Below are positions 51,101 to 60,922 of a stretch of 64,000 bases of DNA, in pieces; within the stretch, counting starts at the first letter, position 1, and every line of letters begins with the position of its first letter. The stretch spans positions 3,625,001 through 3,689,000 of the forward strand of contig SMMW01000056.1 in NCBI GenBank assembly GCA_004794655.1. Direction: 5' to 3'. The stretch is from Marisa cornuarietis (Eukaryota; Mollusca; Gastropoda; Architaenioglossa; Ampullariidae). The position numbers and the translations under genes are program-made. A model generated the notes under the pieces. It was not told where the DNA came from. It ran no database searches and saw only the letters and a list, made by a program, of their open reading frames with translations.

Positions 51101-54100
51101 ACCAAAGGCTAGTGGTCCTATGACTCGAGTATCCCATAGAGCTGTGTTCCGTTCAGAGCATGAACCTTGAGTGGTCGTGTGTTGAGTACAATTCAAGACA
51201 CATTGGTTGATTGTAGCACATCTGCAAAGATCTTGAACAGGAATATTCTGGTTAGGATATTAGTCTTCAGGAGACACTAGTGCAGCTTCTGGAGCAAAAA
51301 TGAATAAAAGAAACAGTTTGTCCGGAGGAAGTGGGTCCTTGTCAATGGTAATGAGGAAATACAAAAGGTCGCAGGCATACTGGTAAGTGCCTCATACTTT
51401 TAAGACCATTTGATCTCTCTCCCATTACCCATCCTGTTAAAAACATCTCGTTTGTTCACCACTTTCATTCCATTAATCTATCGTGTGAAAAAACCAATTT
51501 AAGAGCATTCATTCTATAACTGTATATATGCTGAAAACATATTTTTGAACTTGGATCACCATGTTGATCAAACCACAAAAAACAAATGAGCCATACTTTT
51601 GGACAAATGTTATGTAGAGGTTTTAAATTAGAATTATTACATAAAGCATCATTTGACAAATCAAATGTTTTGTGGCTTTGTAAAGGTACAGTTTCAAGTC
51701 AAATCAAGAAACTGAGGGTATTTATGGCCAGCTGGATGAAAGAAAAGCTGGTCTAATAGACTGACATTTAATTGATCCCTTGACTGATGCCAACTGACAA
51801 ATGGTTACCTTAGTCTACTGGTCATGGAGGGGTTGAGGGGAACAACTGAATAGGCTGTCTGCCTGAACAAAAATGGAGGTTTCACGTCTAACTGAATGAA
51901 CAGTGGACAAGTGCGTTTAAGACTGGTTTTTCATCTTCCCTATTTGAGCATGACCACTAAAACTACACTTATAGCCAAACAGCTGGCTAAAAAGTTTGAT
52001 TGTAAAACTATTTGCAACAAAATTGCCCTTGTTTTCTCAGTCAGCTGCAGCATCCCTGGTGAGGGACAGGGAGGGTGTGGGAAGATGTTGTGCCAGCCAG
52101 TTGATCATAGCAGTGTGCACTGAGGCGTGTGGCCACGCTCACACCTGTGCTTTCTCCTCCCAAGCCCCTTCTGTGCACAAAGTCGGGGGGACATGAAGTT
52201 TACAGCAGCATTTGTGTGTTTATAAACAGGTTGTAATTACTGCAGTAGCACATTGTTGCATGGGCCCCTTGTATGCAGGACAGGTTTCAGGCCACACGTG
52301 TTGCCTGCATTTGCTCAGCTGTGTGCTTTTGAATTCATAATGTACACTGACATAACCTTAGACATGCCTGTACATGTTACATGTGATAAAAGTGCACACA
52401 TAATTATTGAAAGTTATGTGCAGCTGATTTTTCTTGTTAACTAGTTTTTTTTTAAATCCTTCTTAAAAGTTTAAAAAATATTAATCTACAAGGATTGGAT
52501 GATGTATTGTTTTAAAAAATGATACTGCTGTACTGTGAAATATCAACTGTTGCTTTTTCTGTGTTTCCTATGTGTGGAAATTACTCTTTGCGTGAGCAAG
52601 ATATGTGAATAGAAAAGAGACATGCTGATTTCTTGTTAAATAGCAAACGTCTGCCAAAATATACCAAGAAGCTAAAGAATATTATGTCACTGGTTCTTGC
52701 ATTGAATCAAGTAATATCCTGTGGCGATTAAATACTTAGCCTGTCCAGCACAGAGGTGAGGTGGGTAGCTTGAAGAGCAGGAAGAGCTTAGTCTTTCAGT
52801 TCACTTGCTGAGAGGAGGAGAGAGAATGATAGTGATTGCCACTCATGCACAGCAAGTGTGGTCTGTGTTGTACAAGAACTAGCGCCCTGGCGGCTGCCAC
52901 TCCAGGCTTGATAGGGTTTGTAACTGCAAGGTGTTGCTGTAAGGGAACCCTCCCCTCTCCTGAGGCAGCCTTTTTTGCAATCAGTCAATTCTGACAACAG
53001 GTTCTCCCCACGTAGTTTACTGTTGGGGCTATTGACCTGTCAGTGTTTGACAATTAATGTCAGCAAGTGTGATATTGGTTTTACACTGGCACCCATGTGT
53101 TCTTGAGAGACCAATCACATCTTTATCTTCAGTTTCACTCATCTTCATTCACTCAGCTTTTTTTTCCCCAACATAAGTGCAAAGCTGGCCAGTAGGATGC
53201 CACATGTCTGAGCGATCTGTGCAGCCTGTTCATGTGCATGTATGCATGCATATGTTGATAGACGTCAGAGCTGCCCTGAGGAGATGGGAGTGTGAGTAGA
53301 AATGAATGGGGGAGGTGTGTGTGGGAGAGCAGGGGAGGGGTCTTGATCAGTTAAAGGTGCTCTTTTTATTTTGTTTTGAAATATGTTGACCTGTTTGGTC
53401 TGCTTGTTCCAGGAGAGACATGTATAAGAAAGTGGAAGAATTCAATGCCCACAACCAAGGCAAAGTACATCATCAGATGACTGTGGAACAGGTGAGGAAA
53501 CTAAATTTTCTTTGTGGCAAATTTATTTATCCTCATATTTAAATTCTTTTTTTTTCGGGGGGGGGGGGGTGGTACCATCATTGGCCAATAGGACAGATGT
53601 TGCTGAAACAGTTCTTCCCAAATCAAGGAACCTGAGACTAGACTGAAGACCTTTAAAAAAAGAAAAAAGACATTGTTGAAAAGTTTGTTTTGCTTTGCTT
53701 TTTTACAGTACACAACAGTGATGCATGGAATGTATCAATGCAGCAGAACAAACCAGCTAGCGAAGAATATGTGTAAACATCTTGCTAGAACTTTGAAAGT
53801 ATATGTATTGCAGAAGCCACACCAAAAACCCTGAACTTTCATGTATGATCATTATACAAAGCTAGTAAGACAAAGTATGGCAGATTATTGGATGAGTTTT
53901 GTCATGTTCTTCTGTTCAATATCTGTAAGAGGGTATGCTATTTTTCTAAGTTCTTTCCTAATTAATAGTCTGCACTTTTTTTTACACTTACTGGTACAAA
54001 GCATCTGGAATCAAATCTATAAGTTATTTCTGATATATCAAATTATACAAGGTAACGTCATTTAAAAAAAAAAGAAAGTCTGAAGCTGTTGAGATACAGT

Positions 54101-57100
54101 TTTGCAAATTGCTACCCAGTTAGGTGTACATGAGTAAACATTATTAAATGTCAGTGTGAAGACACAGTAAAGGCATATGACTTTATTAGTTTCCTTTGTC
54201 TTAAAGCAGTCTTGTGTATTCAAAACTCCCTTGATAGAGAATGCAGTTTCAGTATAAAGGAAGTCTTAATTTCAAGACTTTAATGGTTTCACTTTCCACA
54301 AGTGAAACCTAACATGCTCTGCCATTTCTCCATGTCACTCAATAGTTCAGACCTCTCTGAGCTTCTAACATCCTAGCAGCACAGTAGAGTAGGTCGCTGC
54401 GCAGATCTCCTCTCTGTAACACCTGTCTGACTTCAGAAATGTGGTCATAAACTCTTTTCTTATTCTAGATCCAGATTTTGCAATGCCCTGCTCAGTCTTT
54501 AACAACAGCAGTTTTGCAGGCATTTAATACGTGTGGATTAAAACATCTCTTTTGGTAATTCCTCATGTAACCAGTGAATTGATGTACTTCCTCTACCCCT
54601 GTCTTGCTCTTTTTTGTCCCTGCATGTAGTTTGTCGGGTGTTTTGTGCAGGTAGTAAAGCCCACTGAACTCACCTGTATGCTTGGAAATGTGCTATACAA
54701 GCCATCATATATATTTTTGTTTTTACAGATGTACATCAAATGCACTTGTAACATGGTCATAATAGTTAAACAGCTAATTTGAAATCCTGTCCATTCTAAA
54801 ATTGAGATGCCATATTTAAAATGAACATAAAATTTAATAACTATGGGGAGGGGATTAAGCCTCATGGCTAGAGATCTTAACAATGTTGCTGGTTTGAGGC
54901 TGTGGTTTGTGACTGGTTAACTCTCCTTAGCTCAGCATGAATGGGTACGCTGATTTGTTTGGAAGATAACATGAGAGGTTTGGGTTCTGTCTTTTGTGTG
55001 TCCTAGGTATAGTGAATCACTTACAGCTCACTTTCCCAGCAGCCTCTTGTACCTTTACTTAATGACACATGATGATGATGATGAAGATGTTTTGTAATGC
55101 GCCAGTTTCCCCATCTCAGAGATACGCTCAATGCGTATGTTGATAATTACTATACTTTCAAACAGTTTGTCAAACCTTCAAGAACCACCTCATGCAGAAT
55201 AGAATTAATTTTTTTTTTAATCAGGTCAAGATAGACAAGACAAGACAAATTTATTAGTCCTCAGCGGAGATACATTTGTCGACAGCAAGGGCCTATATAA
55301 ACATAATACAAATAACAAATAACAAATTCCTACAATACTACACATACTTTAACATTCCCATACAGAAACACATCCATGACCTTTAAAAAATTCTACACAA
55401 CTACCAAAATCATATAGCATACAAAACCATTCTCAAAGAATAAAATCAAAAATCAGCCAATAGGCCTGCCGTTGTTAAAGAGCCTAACAGCAGTCGGAAT
55501 GAAAGAACTACGAAACCGCTCTGTTCTACACCTTGGCATATAAAATCTTCCCCTCCGTTGCATGTGTAGTTCACTCAGTGTGCCGTGGAGGGGATGGTCT
55601 GAATCTAGCAAAATAGCTCTAGCCTTCCTAGCCAGCCTTCTCTCAACCAGTGGTTTTGTTTTTACAGATGTACATCAAATGCACTTGTAACATGGTCATA
55701 ATAGTTAAACAGCTAATTTGAAACCCTGTCCATTCTAAAATTGAGATGCCATATTTAAAATGAACATAAAATTTAATAACTATGGGGAGGGGATTAAGCC
55801 TCATGGCTAGAGATCTTAATGATATGCAGATTCATTTATTTTCATTGTTTTCTGGCAGAAAATGTGCTTTAGTAATGACTTTTTTATTTTTTGCACTGAT
55901 GCCTCTTAATATCAGTGTTATTGATTTGACTGGATGGTGAAATATGGTGGAAGGGCAGTGCATCCCTTTATCATACAAACTTTCTACACTTTTGTATTAA
56001 CATCATAAATCAACTAAAGTTTATTTCTTCAACTGTAGAGGAGCACATAGTAGTTGGTTAGCACTCATCCAGACATTGTTCTGTACAAGTGCTCATTGCA
56101 GTCTGCCATCAGACTCACATTTTGGTTGTGGTAAGTTCAGAAACATTGCTGCTTTATGCAGCATCGTGGTCACTGTCGCTTTAGACTCGCCGTTTTTTAT
56201 AAGACTATTGATGCTTTTATTCTTTTTATACACTGTGCCATGCATTCAGATATCTTGTGCTGTTTGCACCCAGCTGCCCAGTGGCGAGGTGTGTGTGCAA
56301 GGACCTCTTCGGATTTACTGGGGTCTTACCAGGCCAATTCAACTACGACAGTGTGATGATGTGCCAGCACCACCAGTTGCTAAATGGCGGCATTCGTTAT
56401 ATGTGAATTTGAATGAAAATTCAACAAAACAATCTCGTTCACCCACGCAGCTGAAGTTAGACCTGGTGAGTATTGCATAAATTAAATCACATGCTCAGGC
56501 CAATGGAATATAAAAGTGTGTTGCACTCTAAAGACCTTCTGTGTAGCACTAATTAATGCCTCAAACTCAAAATCAAAAAGAAAATTAGATTTTAAGAAAT
56601 TTTAGAAAATACCACTGCTTACCTGCTCAGAACTTCCTGCAGCTGAAGTATAGGGACCAACGTCAATTAAGTGAGCAAGTCAACCACCTGCGCTTTAGGC
56701 TTTAACATGGCTAATCAAGTGCATCGACAAATAAGACTGAGAAATGTCAGATGTCAGAAACACAAATATAGGACATTATTGTGGTGTTGCTGAATTATTT
56801 CCTATTGCATTTATTTTCTGCATGACAGTAGTTGTATTGTCTATGCTGGCCATGCTTAGCAGGCACGTGCAGCTGTAGGTGAAGTCATAAAGACTCTGTA
56901 GAAGAAAGTAAAGGTTTCTGAGTAAAACCTGAGAATTATGAACCCAGGGGGTTGGCACATAATCTTGGACAAGGGAGGGGTTTCTATTTGCTTGCATCCT
57001 CCCATCTCCCATTGGTCAGTTGACACCTCAGGCATGCTGACAATATGTCTTCAGCAGGCCTTCGGGGCTGTTGGGAAGTCTTATACAATCTCCTTTTGCA

Positions 57101-59495
57101 TGTTCTTATATGTGTATTTTAGTGTGTGCGCCTGTGCTTTATTTTTTGCGTGCTTTGCAACTACCACATTATTCAGTCGTAACCAAATTGTTTTCAAGTC
57201 TCCTTTTTATACACATGAAGCTCGTAGACTATATTTTTCTTAATTTTGCTTTGCTATTCAACATGCATTACCAGTGGTTCCAATACAAATCAGCACAGAG
57301 ATTTAGACATCATGGACATTGGCCTGGTTGTTTTCTTGTCTTACTGGCGTTGACATCATTTTATAGGAACCTGTAAGTGAGAGAAAGAGATTGGGGTGGT
57401 GGGGGGACGTCGTTCAAGTCATCGAAGTGCTGTATAATAGCTCGGTGAGTACAATACTGCTGAACAACCAAATAGAAGCTTACTTTCTTACCAAAGTAGT
57501 TGTAGGTCAAGGATGCCCCCTGTCACTAGTGCTATTTAATATATTCTTGGAGAACATCATGCTCAAAGCTCTCCATGACCATACTTCTATTTCCATTGGT
57601 GGAAGACTGATCTCCAACTTACACTTTGCAGATGACATAGATCTGTCAGCAGGTACTAATAAAGAACTACGTGACTTTACTAACAGACTGACAGTACAAA
57701 TGCATATGGAATGGAGAGGTAAGCAGCTTCAAATACTTGGAAACCACCCTCACCAAGGACGGCAGCTCTACACCAGATATCCGCACCAAGATCGCAATAG
57801 CAACAGCAGCAATGGCTAGGCTCGATAGGATGTGGCATAGCTATAAGATAAGGTTCACTACCAAGTACAAGCTGTACAAATCCCTGGTAGTGCCGATCCT
57901 GCACTGAAGACTATCCTTCAAGGCAGCTAGGAGGGTGGCCAATAATGTGATGGTCAGAGGAAGAACTGGCTTACAAAGGTCAAAGACTGGACTGGTCATC
58001 CTGTACAGGACCTGCTCACTATCGCCCAAAATAGGCAAGAGTGGCAGGTCCTGTCAGCTGCCCCGTCTTAAAATTACTCTATGAAATTTTATGACAATAC
58101 TTGCCTAGCAAACAACAGCCATAGCAGTAACATACACGATACTAGACTGATCTGGGATCTCTTTCCGATGCTCGAGTGGGATTTTACGCCTCATGTTGAT
58201 TACTGGTGCAAAATGTATACTTAACCTGCAGCTGTTCCATAAGACACTACAATTTGCAGAGTAGATGTATTTTGTTACCATTAATATCTATAAAAATGCA
58301 AACCATTCAGTGTAGTTTTTTCCTTTCAATTTTTTCATATCTAATAATTTTTATTTTTAGCTTTGAGTTGAATGGTAATTTGTTCCCAGCATTCTCCAAA
58401 GTGGGACCAGCAGACCCCCTCCAGGCAAATGCGAGGGATAGATGACAGTGTTTTGATGTCACCATCAACAGCAGATGACGTAGTCATGCGTCGGGGGAAC
58501 ATACGCAAGTTTAAAACTGTGGCCTACCGTGGCGATGCTCCCACTAAGTGGAAACGAGCATCCATCAATGGGCATATTTTTAACTTTGATGTAAGTTTCT
58601 TCAGGCTTTGTAAGTAAGCATGGAAGTGTTTGGTAGTGCAAGATCAAAACAATCTGTATTTAAGTCTGTGGCATTAAACATGCAGGTGAATAAATAGAAC
58701 ACAAGTAATTAAAATAAAACCAGTGAGTGAATTATTTAGTTGTTTCGTAGTGAATATGTTCGTGGCATATTTATAAGTTGTATGTTTTAAATATCTCCTT
58801 CGCTTCAAATTCCTTAGTTAAAATTGAAATGTACAGATATAGATATAAATGTGAAAGAAATTAATAGACAAATTGATAAAGTGTACTTAATACTATAAAG
58901 TGAACTTAATTCTATAAAGATGTTCTTATGATATGTTTCATTACCTTTCCAGACAAGTGTGTTCACCCCGGTTCTTGGCAGCTGCACTAGTGTCATGGTG
59001 GACAGTACTATGACTTCCCCAGTTGTTATACAAACACTCCTAGAAAAATTCAAGGTAAACTGTTTCTTACTACTTGTTCAGGTTTATGACAAACACCTGG
59101 AAAGTTATTGTCAAATGCTCGCTGACAACAGTGCAGCTTGTCCCATTTTATACACAAATTTGGCTTTTAGTTGGTATTTTAGTTTTTATGGAAAATATTG
59201 ACTTGCATCTCAATACAGATTTATATTATAAATTTTCAGTGTGAAAGACTAGATGTATGGTCAAAAATGTGTGCTCAAACAGTTTCTGAGCAAGAAGTAA
59301 CACAAATGCAGTTTGTTGATTGCATTTTACAAATTGTTAAAATTGATAATATTTTGAGTTTAAACTGTTAAGTACAAATACTAATTTGAGCTTAATTTTT
59401 TGTTAATTGTTAAATTTGATATTTTAAGTTAGAATTTTTGCTGTAGGTTGAAAACAGTCCTTCAGAGTACACCCTTTGTTTGGTGACAGATAATG
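22089..59495 (+). CDS. Rassf: Rassf homologue: LIM + Ras-association domain protein (3' end outside window)
   Basis: This is a scaffold of the RASSF tumour-suppressor family, whose members bind Ras-type GTPases through the RA domain and MST/Hippo kinases through a C-terminal SARAH helix. Exons: 22089-22134, 40985-41079, 44439-44761, 53413-53491, 56274-56465, 58390-58590, 58953-59054 and 59447-59495. They join in frame (1,087 nt, 362 residues so far) with GT-AG introns. Residues 6-58 form a complete LIM zinc-binding set: C6, C9, H27, C30, C33, C36, C54, C58. Residues 182-245 contain the [11 protein letters not shown] block typical of RASSF2/4/6. The RA domain opens at about residue 304 ([21 protein letters not shown]) and is cut by the window after VTDNG. 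LIM plus RA plus SARAH is the known insect Rassf layout. The remaining RA and SARAH exons should lie beyond 64000. Confidence 0.87.
25483..25600. repeat. Two-copy tandem duplication, about 60-bp unit
   Basis: The pattern TGTGAATWTGARC, AGTGACAG, GGTGTCAATA, ATGTTTTCAT occurs twice, 60 bp apart, with small indels. Confidence 0.55.
26335..26455 (-). mobile_element. tRNA-derived SINE head
   Basis: On the minus strand GTAGCCTGGTAGTAAGCG is followed by TTCTCGAAATACGAGAA and CTGCGTGACCGGGAAGCTCCC. The layout is tRNA-like: a D-arm-like A box, an anticodon-like stem and a decayed B box. It has diverged too far for a functional tRNA. Confidence 0.45.
28780..29110. repeat. Degenerate GATGATG/CCCATGTGATGATG minisatellite
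   Basis: Many imperfect units of the type CCCATSTGATGATG...ATRGTGTCATT are strung together. Frames within it are repeat-driven. Confidence 0.45.
30515..30665 (+). mobile_element. Possible tRNA-derived SINE
   Basis: CCTTAGTGTAACGGTTAACAC resembles a tRNA A box, and the next 100 bp have a tRNA-like spacing ending in a CCTACCCCATCCCTCTCC stretch. The B box is weak. Confidence 0.35.
31097..31663 (+). other. Unexplained 188-codon open frame in Rassf intron 1
   Basis: This is the longest intronic frame without an explanation. The middle (31280-31560) is GC-richer than its surroundings, and a polypyrimidine tract plus CAG (acceptor-like) precedes 31286. No domain is recognised and part of the frame is a Leu/Ser run from a (CT)n tract. 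Most likely it is chance. It could instead be an exon of an unlisted transcript. Confidence 0.15.
31817..32135 (-). mobile_element. SINE copy with CR1/L2-like tail
   Basis: The plus strand reads ATAATGATGATATATTTATTTATAGAGCGCC (31833-31863), the inverted tail type seen at 3305-3340. It then continues to AAACAGATGTCACATTCAGA and GAGATACGAAACCAGGAC, matching the 3530-3580 part of that SINE. A (CA)n/(CT)n microsatellite at 31989-32022 lies inside. Confidence 0.6.
32664..32895. promoter_or_regulatory. Cluster of five CACGTG E-boxes
   Basis: CACGTG occurs at 32664, 32733, 32811, 32842 and 32890. A random six-mer is expected about once per 4 kb. The first is fused to a TGACGTC CRE-like site. CACGTG is bound by bHLH factors of the Myc/Max, USF, MITF and CLOCK types. 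Enhancer function for Rassf is an inference. Confidence 0.4.
33074..33146. repeat. (CT)n(CA)n microsatellite
   Basis: A compound dinucleotide tract of about 73 bp. The overlapping Ser-Leu and His-Thr frames come from it. Confidence 0.95.
36880..37560 (+). promoter_or_regulatory. CpG-rich internal block, candidate alternative promoter and first exon
   Basis: This is a distinctly GC/CpG-rich island in Rassf intron 1, with a CAA/CAG/CCG-rich stretch at 36990-37080. At 37516-37549 an ATG opens a short frame ([11 protein letters not shown] plus one base) that stops at a good GTAAGC donor. The phase (1) fits Rassf exon 2. Splicing there would give a product lacking the first two LIM cysteines. A separate gene or a non-coding start is equally possible. 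Confidence 0.35.
37749..37930. repeat. About 70-bp minisatellite, 2.6 copies
   Basis: Units begin with CTCKGTGTACTGA, contain TTCAGGRGTT-AAGGAAAYACATTC and end with AAAACARTGYAG. The third copy is partial. Confidence 0.6.
38270..38880 (-). pseudogene. 3' end of a CR1/L2-type LINE
   Basis: The minus strand at 38874-38533 encodes the conserved C-terminal tail of CR1/L2-like reverse transcriptase proteins: [47 protein letters not shown] and [11 protein letters not shown] with a stop. A 3' UTR of about 230 bp follows and ends in GCGCTATAAAAATC plus (ATT)n, the expected CR1/L2 3' terminus. The copy is 5'-truncated at about 38880. Confidence 0.75.
38955..39045 (+). mobile_element. Possible SINE head fragment
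   Basis: A B-box-like GCGGTTCGAGGCTCGC is preceded by TAATGCGTTCGACAACAAAG, resembling a decayed tRNA-like SINE head. Confidence 0.3.
39855..39885. repeat. (CA)n microsatellite
   Basis: A short CA run within a CG/TA-rich alternating stretch. Confidence 0.8.
40640..40984 (+). repeat. Minisatellite of splice-acceptor-like units abutting Rassf exon 2
   Basis: About six imperfect units of 45-60 bp have the pattern GGAAACATTCATTAACC-CTTGTTTGTGTTGCAG-CTG. The last GTTTGTGTTGCAG is the real acceptor of exon 2 (exon starts 40985). Earlier near-identical acceptors end at 40730, 40773 and 40855. The array appears to have grown by duplicating the branch/pyrimidine-tract/AG region. Confidence 0.7.
41080..44438 (+). 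other. Rassf intron 2
   Basis: Contains a (GC)n(CA)n microsatellite at 41816-41844, a perfect 25-bp inverted repeat at 43114-43179 and a 15-bp A run near 42585. Open frames here are short and domainless. Confidence 0.7.
43114..43179. repeat. Perfect 25-bp inverted repeat (hairpin) with octamer motifs
   Basis: The left arm 43114-43138 (GAGATGCAAATGTAGCGGCT and five more bases) is exactly complementary to 43155-43179, with a 16-nt loop. Each arm carries ATGCAAAT (43117-43124 and 43169-43176), the POU-factor octamer. Confidence 0.9.
45840..46103 (+). promoter_or_regulatory. Candidate internal promoter of a short Rassf isoform
   Basis: CpG dinucleotides are frequent here in contrast to the surrounding AT-rich intron. 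An AP-1-like TGAGTCA occurs near 45969, and GTCGAC/CGATCG-type motifs cluster at 45990-46060. It directly precedes the candidate first exon. Confidence 0.35.
46104..46240 (+). CDS. Rassf: Candidate alternative first exon of Rassf (LIM-less isoform)
   Basis: The ATG at 46104 has a strong context (ACAATGG) and opens 45 codons plus two bases, ending at a consensus GTAAGT donor. That phase (2) matches exon 4 (53413) and no other Rassf exon. Joining gives ...APAMSG followed by [10 protein letters not shown], so the LIM domain is replaced by a new N terminus. The first residues, MGCVPC, fit an N-myristoylation pattern (Gly2, small residue at the fifth position) with neighbouring cysteines that could be palmitoylated. 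In-frame ATGs at 46149 and 46233 are alternative starts. Short and long isoforms from separate promoters are common in RASSF genes. Transcript evidence is lacking here. Confidence 0.45.
48387..48554. repeat. 84-bp tandem duplication
   Basis: Units 48387-48470 and 48471-48554 both read TTACATMATGTATTTG...GTCAGTTTCTGTTGAAATCA with roughly ten differences. Confidence 0.75.
49188..49455. mobile_element. TTAA-flanked MITE with doubled terminal repeats
   Basis: The left end carries CAGACACTTAATCC twice in tandem (49196-49224). The right end carries the inverted equivalent GGATTAAGTGTCCGG twice (49421-49450). TTAAGC flanks the element on both sides (about 49182 and 49456), suggesting a TTAA target duplication as in piggyBac or Kolobok families. 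There is no internal coding capacity. Confidence 0.6.
54715..54880. repeat. 166-bp direct duplication, copy 1
   Basis: Nearly identical to 55654-55819 (one difference seen, AAATCC against AAACCC). Its last 35 bp look like the head of a SINE that continues only in this copy (to about 55050). Confidence 0.9.
54846..55050 (+). mobile_element. tRNA-like SINE
   Basis: GGATTAAGCCTCATGGCTAG is followed by GTTGCTGGTTTGAGGCTGTG, an A-box and B-box-like arrangement. An inverted CR1-type tail (ATGATGAAGATGTTTTGTAA, then TGCGCC) at 55062-55095 belongs to a separate minus-strand fragment. Confidence 0.35.
55225..55653 (-). pseudogene. LINE C-terminal fragment and 3' UTR
   Basis: The minus strand 55653-55453 encodes [20 protein letters not shown], then [12 protein letters not shown] and [19 protein letters not shown] before a TGA. 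This is a common ending of LINE polyproteins. The 3' UTR runs to about 55230 and ends in AATAAATTTGTCTTGTCTTG. The 5'-truncated edge touches copy 2 of the 166-bp duplication exactly. Confidence 0.7.
55654..55819. repeat. 166-bp direct duplication, copy 2
   Basis: Copy of 54715-54880, 939 bp downstream in the same orientation. Confidence 0.9.
56466..58389 (+). other. Rassf intron 5
   Basis: Contains the degenerate LINE fragment at 57370-58075. The frames at 56938-57376 are short, overlapping and without domains. Confidence 0.65.
57370..58075 (+). pseudogene. Internally deleted LINE reverse-transcriptase fragment
   Basis: The first frame has [16 protein letters not shown] and [14 protein letters not shown], the palm motifs of reverse transcriptase (FADD active site). 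After frame shifts the text continues as [19 protein letters not shown] and [17 protein letters not shown]. It then resumes as [17 protein letters not shown] and ends at TAA 58069-58071. The family differs from that of the element at 61 kb. It is broken by shifts and at least one internal loss. Confidence 0.75.
58591..59446 (+). other. Rassf introns 6 (58591-58952) and 7 (59055-59446)
   Basis: Short AT-rich introns flanking the 102-nt RA-domain exon 58953-59054. Nothing else is recognised in them. Confidence 0.7.
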
Positions 59496-60009
59496 GTAAG
59501 TCATAGAAACGTGATCATTCTGAAAGTATATGTAATGCCTTTGAGAATGTCTTGGGACATTCTTTGGCTAATCTTGGTCACTAGGCTATATTATGTGAAT
59601 GGATTCCATAAATAATTGTCTTATTTTCCCTTAGACTGTAATGAGGTATAAAAGATGTAGAGGATTGGCCCTTTGGCATGCAGTGTGCATTTTCAATTTT
59701 TAAAAATCTATAAATGTCACATTATTTACACTGAACAACATGTGAAAGCTTAATGTTTTAATATGGTGAAGGTGTTTTTACTATCAGTTTCTGTCTATTG
59801 AAATAATGATTGTCTGAAATTCACTAATGCATACAAATTTCAAGTCAGAATTGTGAACTTAGTTGGGAATTTTTGGTTGGTTGTTGGCTTTTTCTAAGTA
59901 ACAATTCTGCATCTTAAATTATTAAAATCTAAAATGGCACAAGTACATTTTGGGATTCCTGTATTGCAGGTAAACAAATTTGTTGGGGGTGTTACAAAAA
60001 TTCCCATTA
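59496..60009 (+). other. Start of Rassf intron 8
   Basis: AT-rich sequence after the donor at 59496, with no further RA exon recognised. The intron continues through the transposons to the window end. Confidence 0.6.
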
Positions 60010-60922
60010 CAGTCGGACCTCGCTAAGTCGAACTCAAAGGGACCCGACAAAAAATTCGACTTACGGAGTTTTCGAGTTAGGGAAAATGACGTAATAGGAG
60101 CAGGTTAATCATAGACAATGTTTTTCCGGCTTAATTGCTGTATTATAACCACTTATTATACAGTATTATCGTTTTATACGGATGCGTGTATTGTATTACA
60201 GTACTGTACTATCGAACAGTACAATCAATCAGCTTTAGAGAAAAAAGTCTGTTAACTTCGTTTGGCGTCGATGTGCCGACGCATCTCGCTCCAAAATCTC
60301 CTCAGTCTCATCAATGGAACAGAACACATTTTCCTCGAGATTCGGCGTAGATTCCAAGAATCTGCACAGTGTTTCAATAGCCTGCCTCGCTTCTTTTCGA
60401 CTGGGGGCAGGATGTGTATCACCATCTTTGTCGTCCCGATAAGAGACTGACAAAGTGTAGAAAACGTATTTTTCACAGTAAGTTTGCGTGTGAACCACCA
60501 ACGGTCCACTAGTCAAGTTACCACCGCCACCGCCTGAAAGGATGGTCAAGGCTTGTGGCCATAAATCTTGACCAGTGGCCGTGGGAACAAGTCTAGTGTC
60601 GGCCAGTTCCCCTGAATCGGTCAACTTCAAAGGGGGGACTAGTGAGAGTCAGTTAGTCATCCACTGCGTAACAGAGCAGGCAACGAACCTTTTACACAAA
60701 GATGAAAGGAAAATGGGATAAAAGTGTCTTTCTTGAGACAGTTTGGAACATAGTTTTAAACAGTTTGAGACATAGTTGCGTCTGGTTGGTGATGACTCAA
60801 AATTCGACTTACGGAGGTTGGAAGCCAAAAAATCTTCGAGTTAAGGAGGTCTAAAATACATTGTTCTTAAGGGAATTTGGCCAGGACCTAACAATTAATT
60901 CGAGATAGGGAGGTTTTCGAAC
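60010..60922 (-). mobile_element. pogo/Tigger-like DNA transposon remnant
   Basis: A terminal sequence CAGTCGGACCTCGCTAAGTC follows a TA at 60008-60009, typical of pogo/Tigger ends in Tc1/mariner-type elements. Subterminal TTCGACTTACGGAG occurs at about 60054 and 60804 in direct orientation. The matching far end is absent, interrupted by the LINE whose first base is at 60923. Confidence 0.6.
60235..60630 (-). pseudogene. C-terminal piece of a pogo/Tigger-like transposase
   Basis: The frame of about 131 codons contains RKEARQAIETLCRFLES, then ENVFCSIDETEEIL, and ends RRQTKLTDFFL. A repeated helix plus a terminal KxTxITDFF-like motif is characteristic of Tigger/jerky-type transposase C termini. 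The catalytic DDE core and the DNA-binding N terminus are missing, so this is a deleted copy. Confidence 0.6.

Larger units (their letters stand above)
44762..53412 (+). other. Rassf intron 3
   Basis: 8.65 kb. Contains a (TTTA)n tract at 45615-45661, a candidate alternative first exon at 46104-46240, an 84-bp tandem duplication at 48387-48554 and a TTAA-flanked MITE at about 49188-49455. The remainder is AT-rich and appears non-coding. Confidence 0.7.
53492..56273 (+). other. Rassf intron 4
   Basis: Holds a G homopolymer near 53558, a 166-bp direct duplication (54715-54880 and 55654-55819), SINE-like sequence between the copies and a LINE C-terminal fragment, listed separately. Confidence 0.7.
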
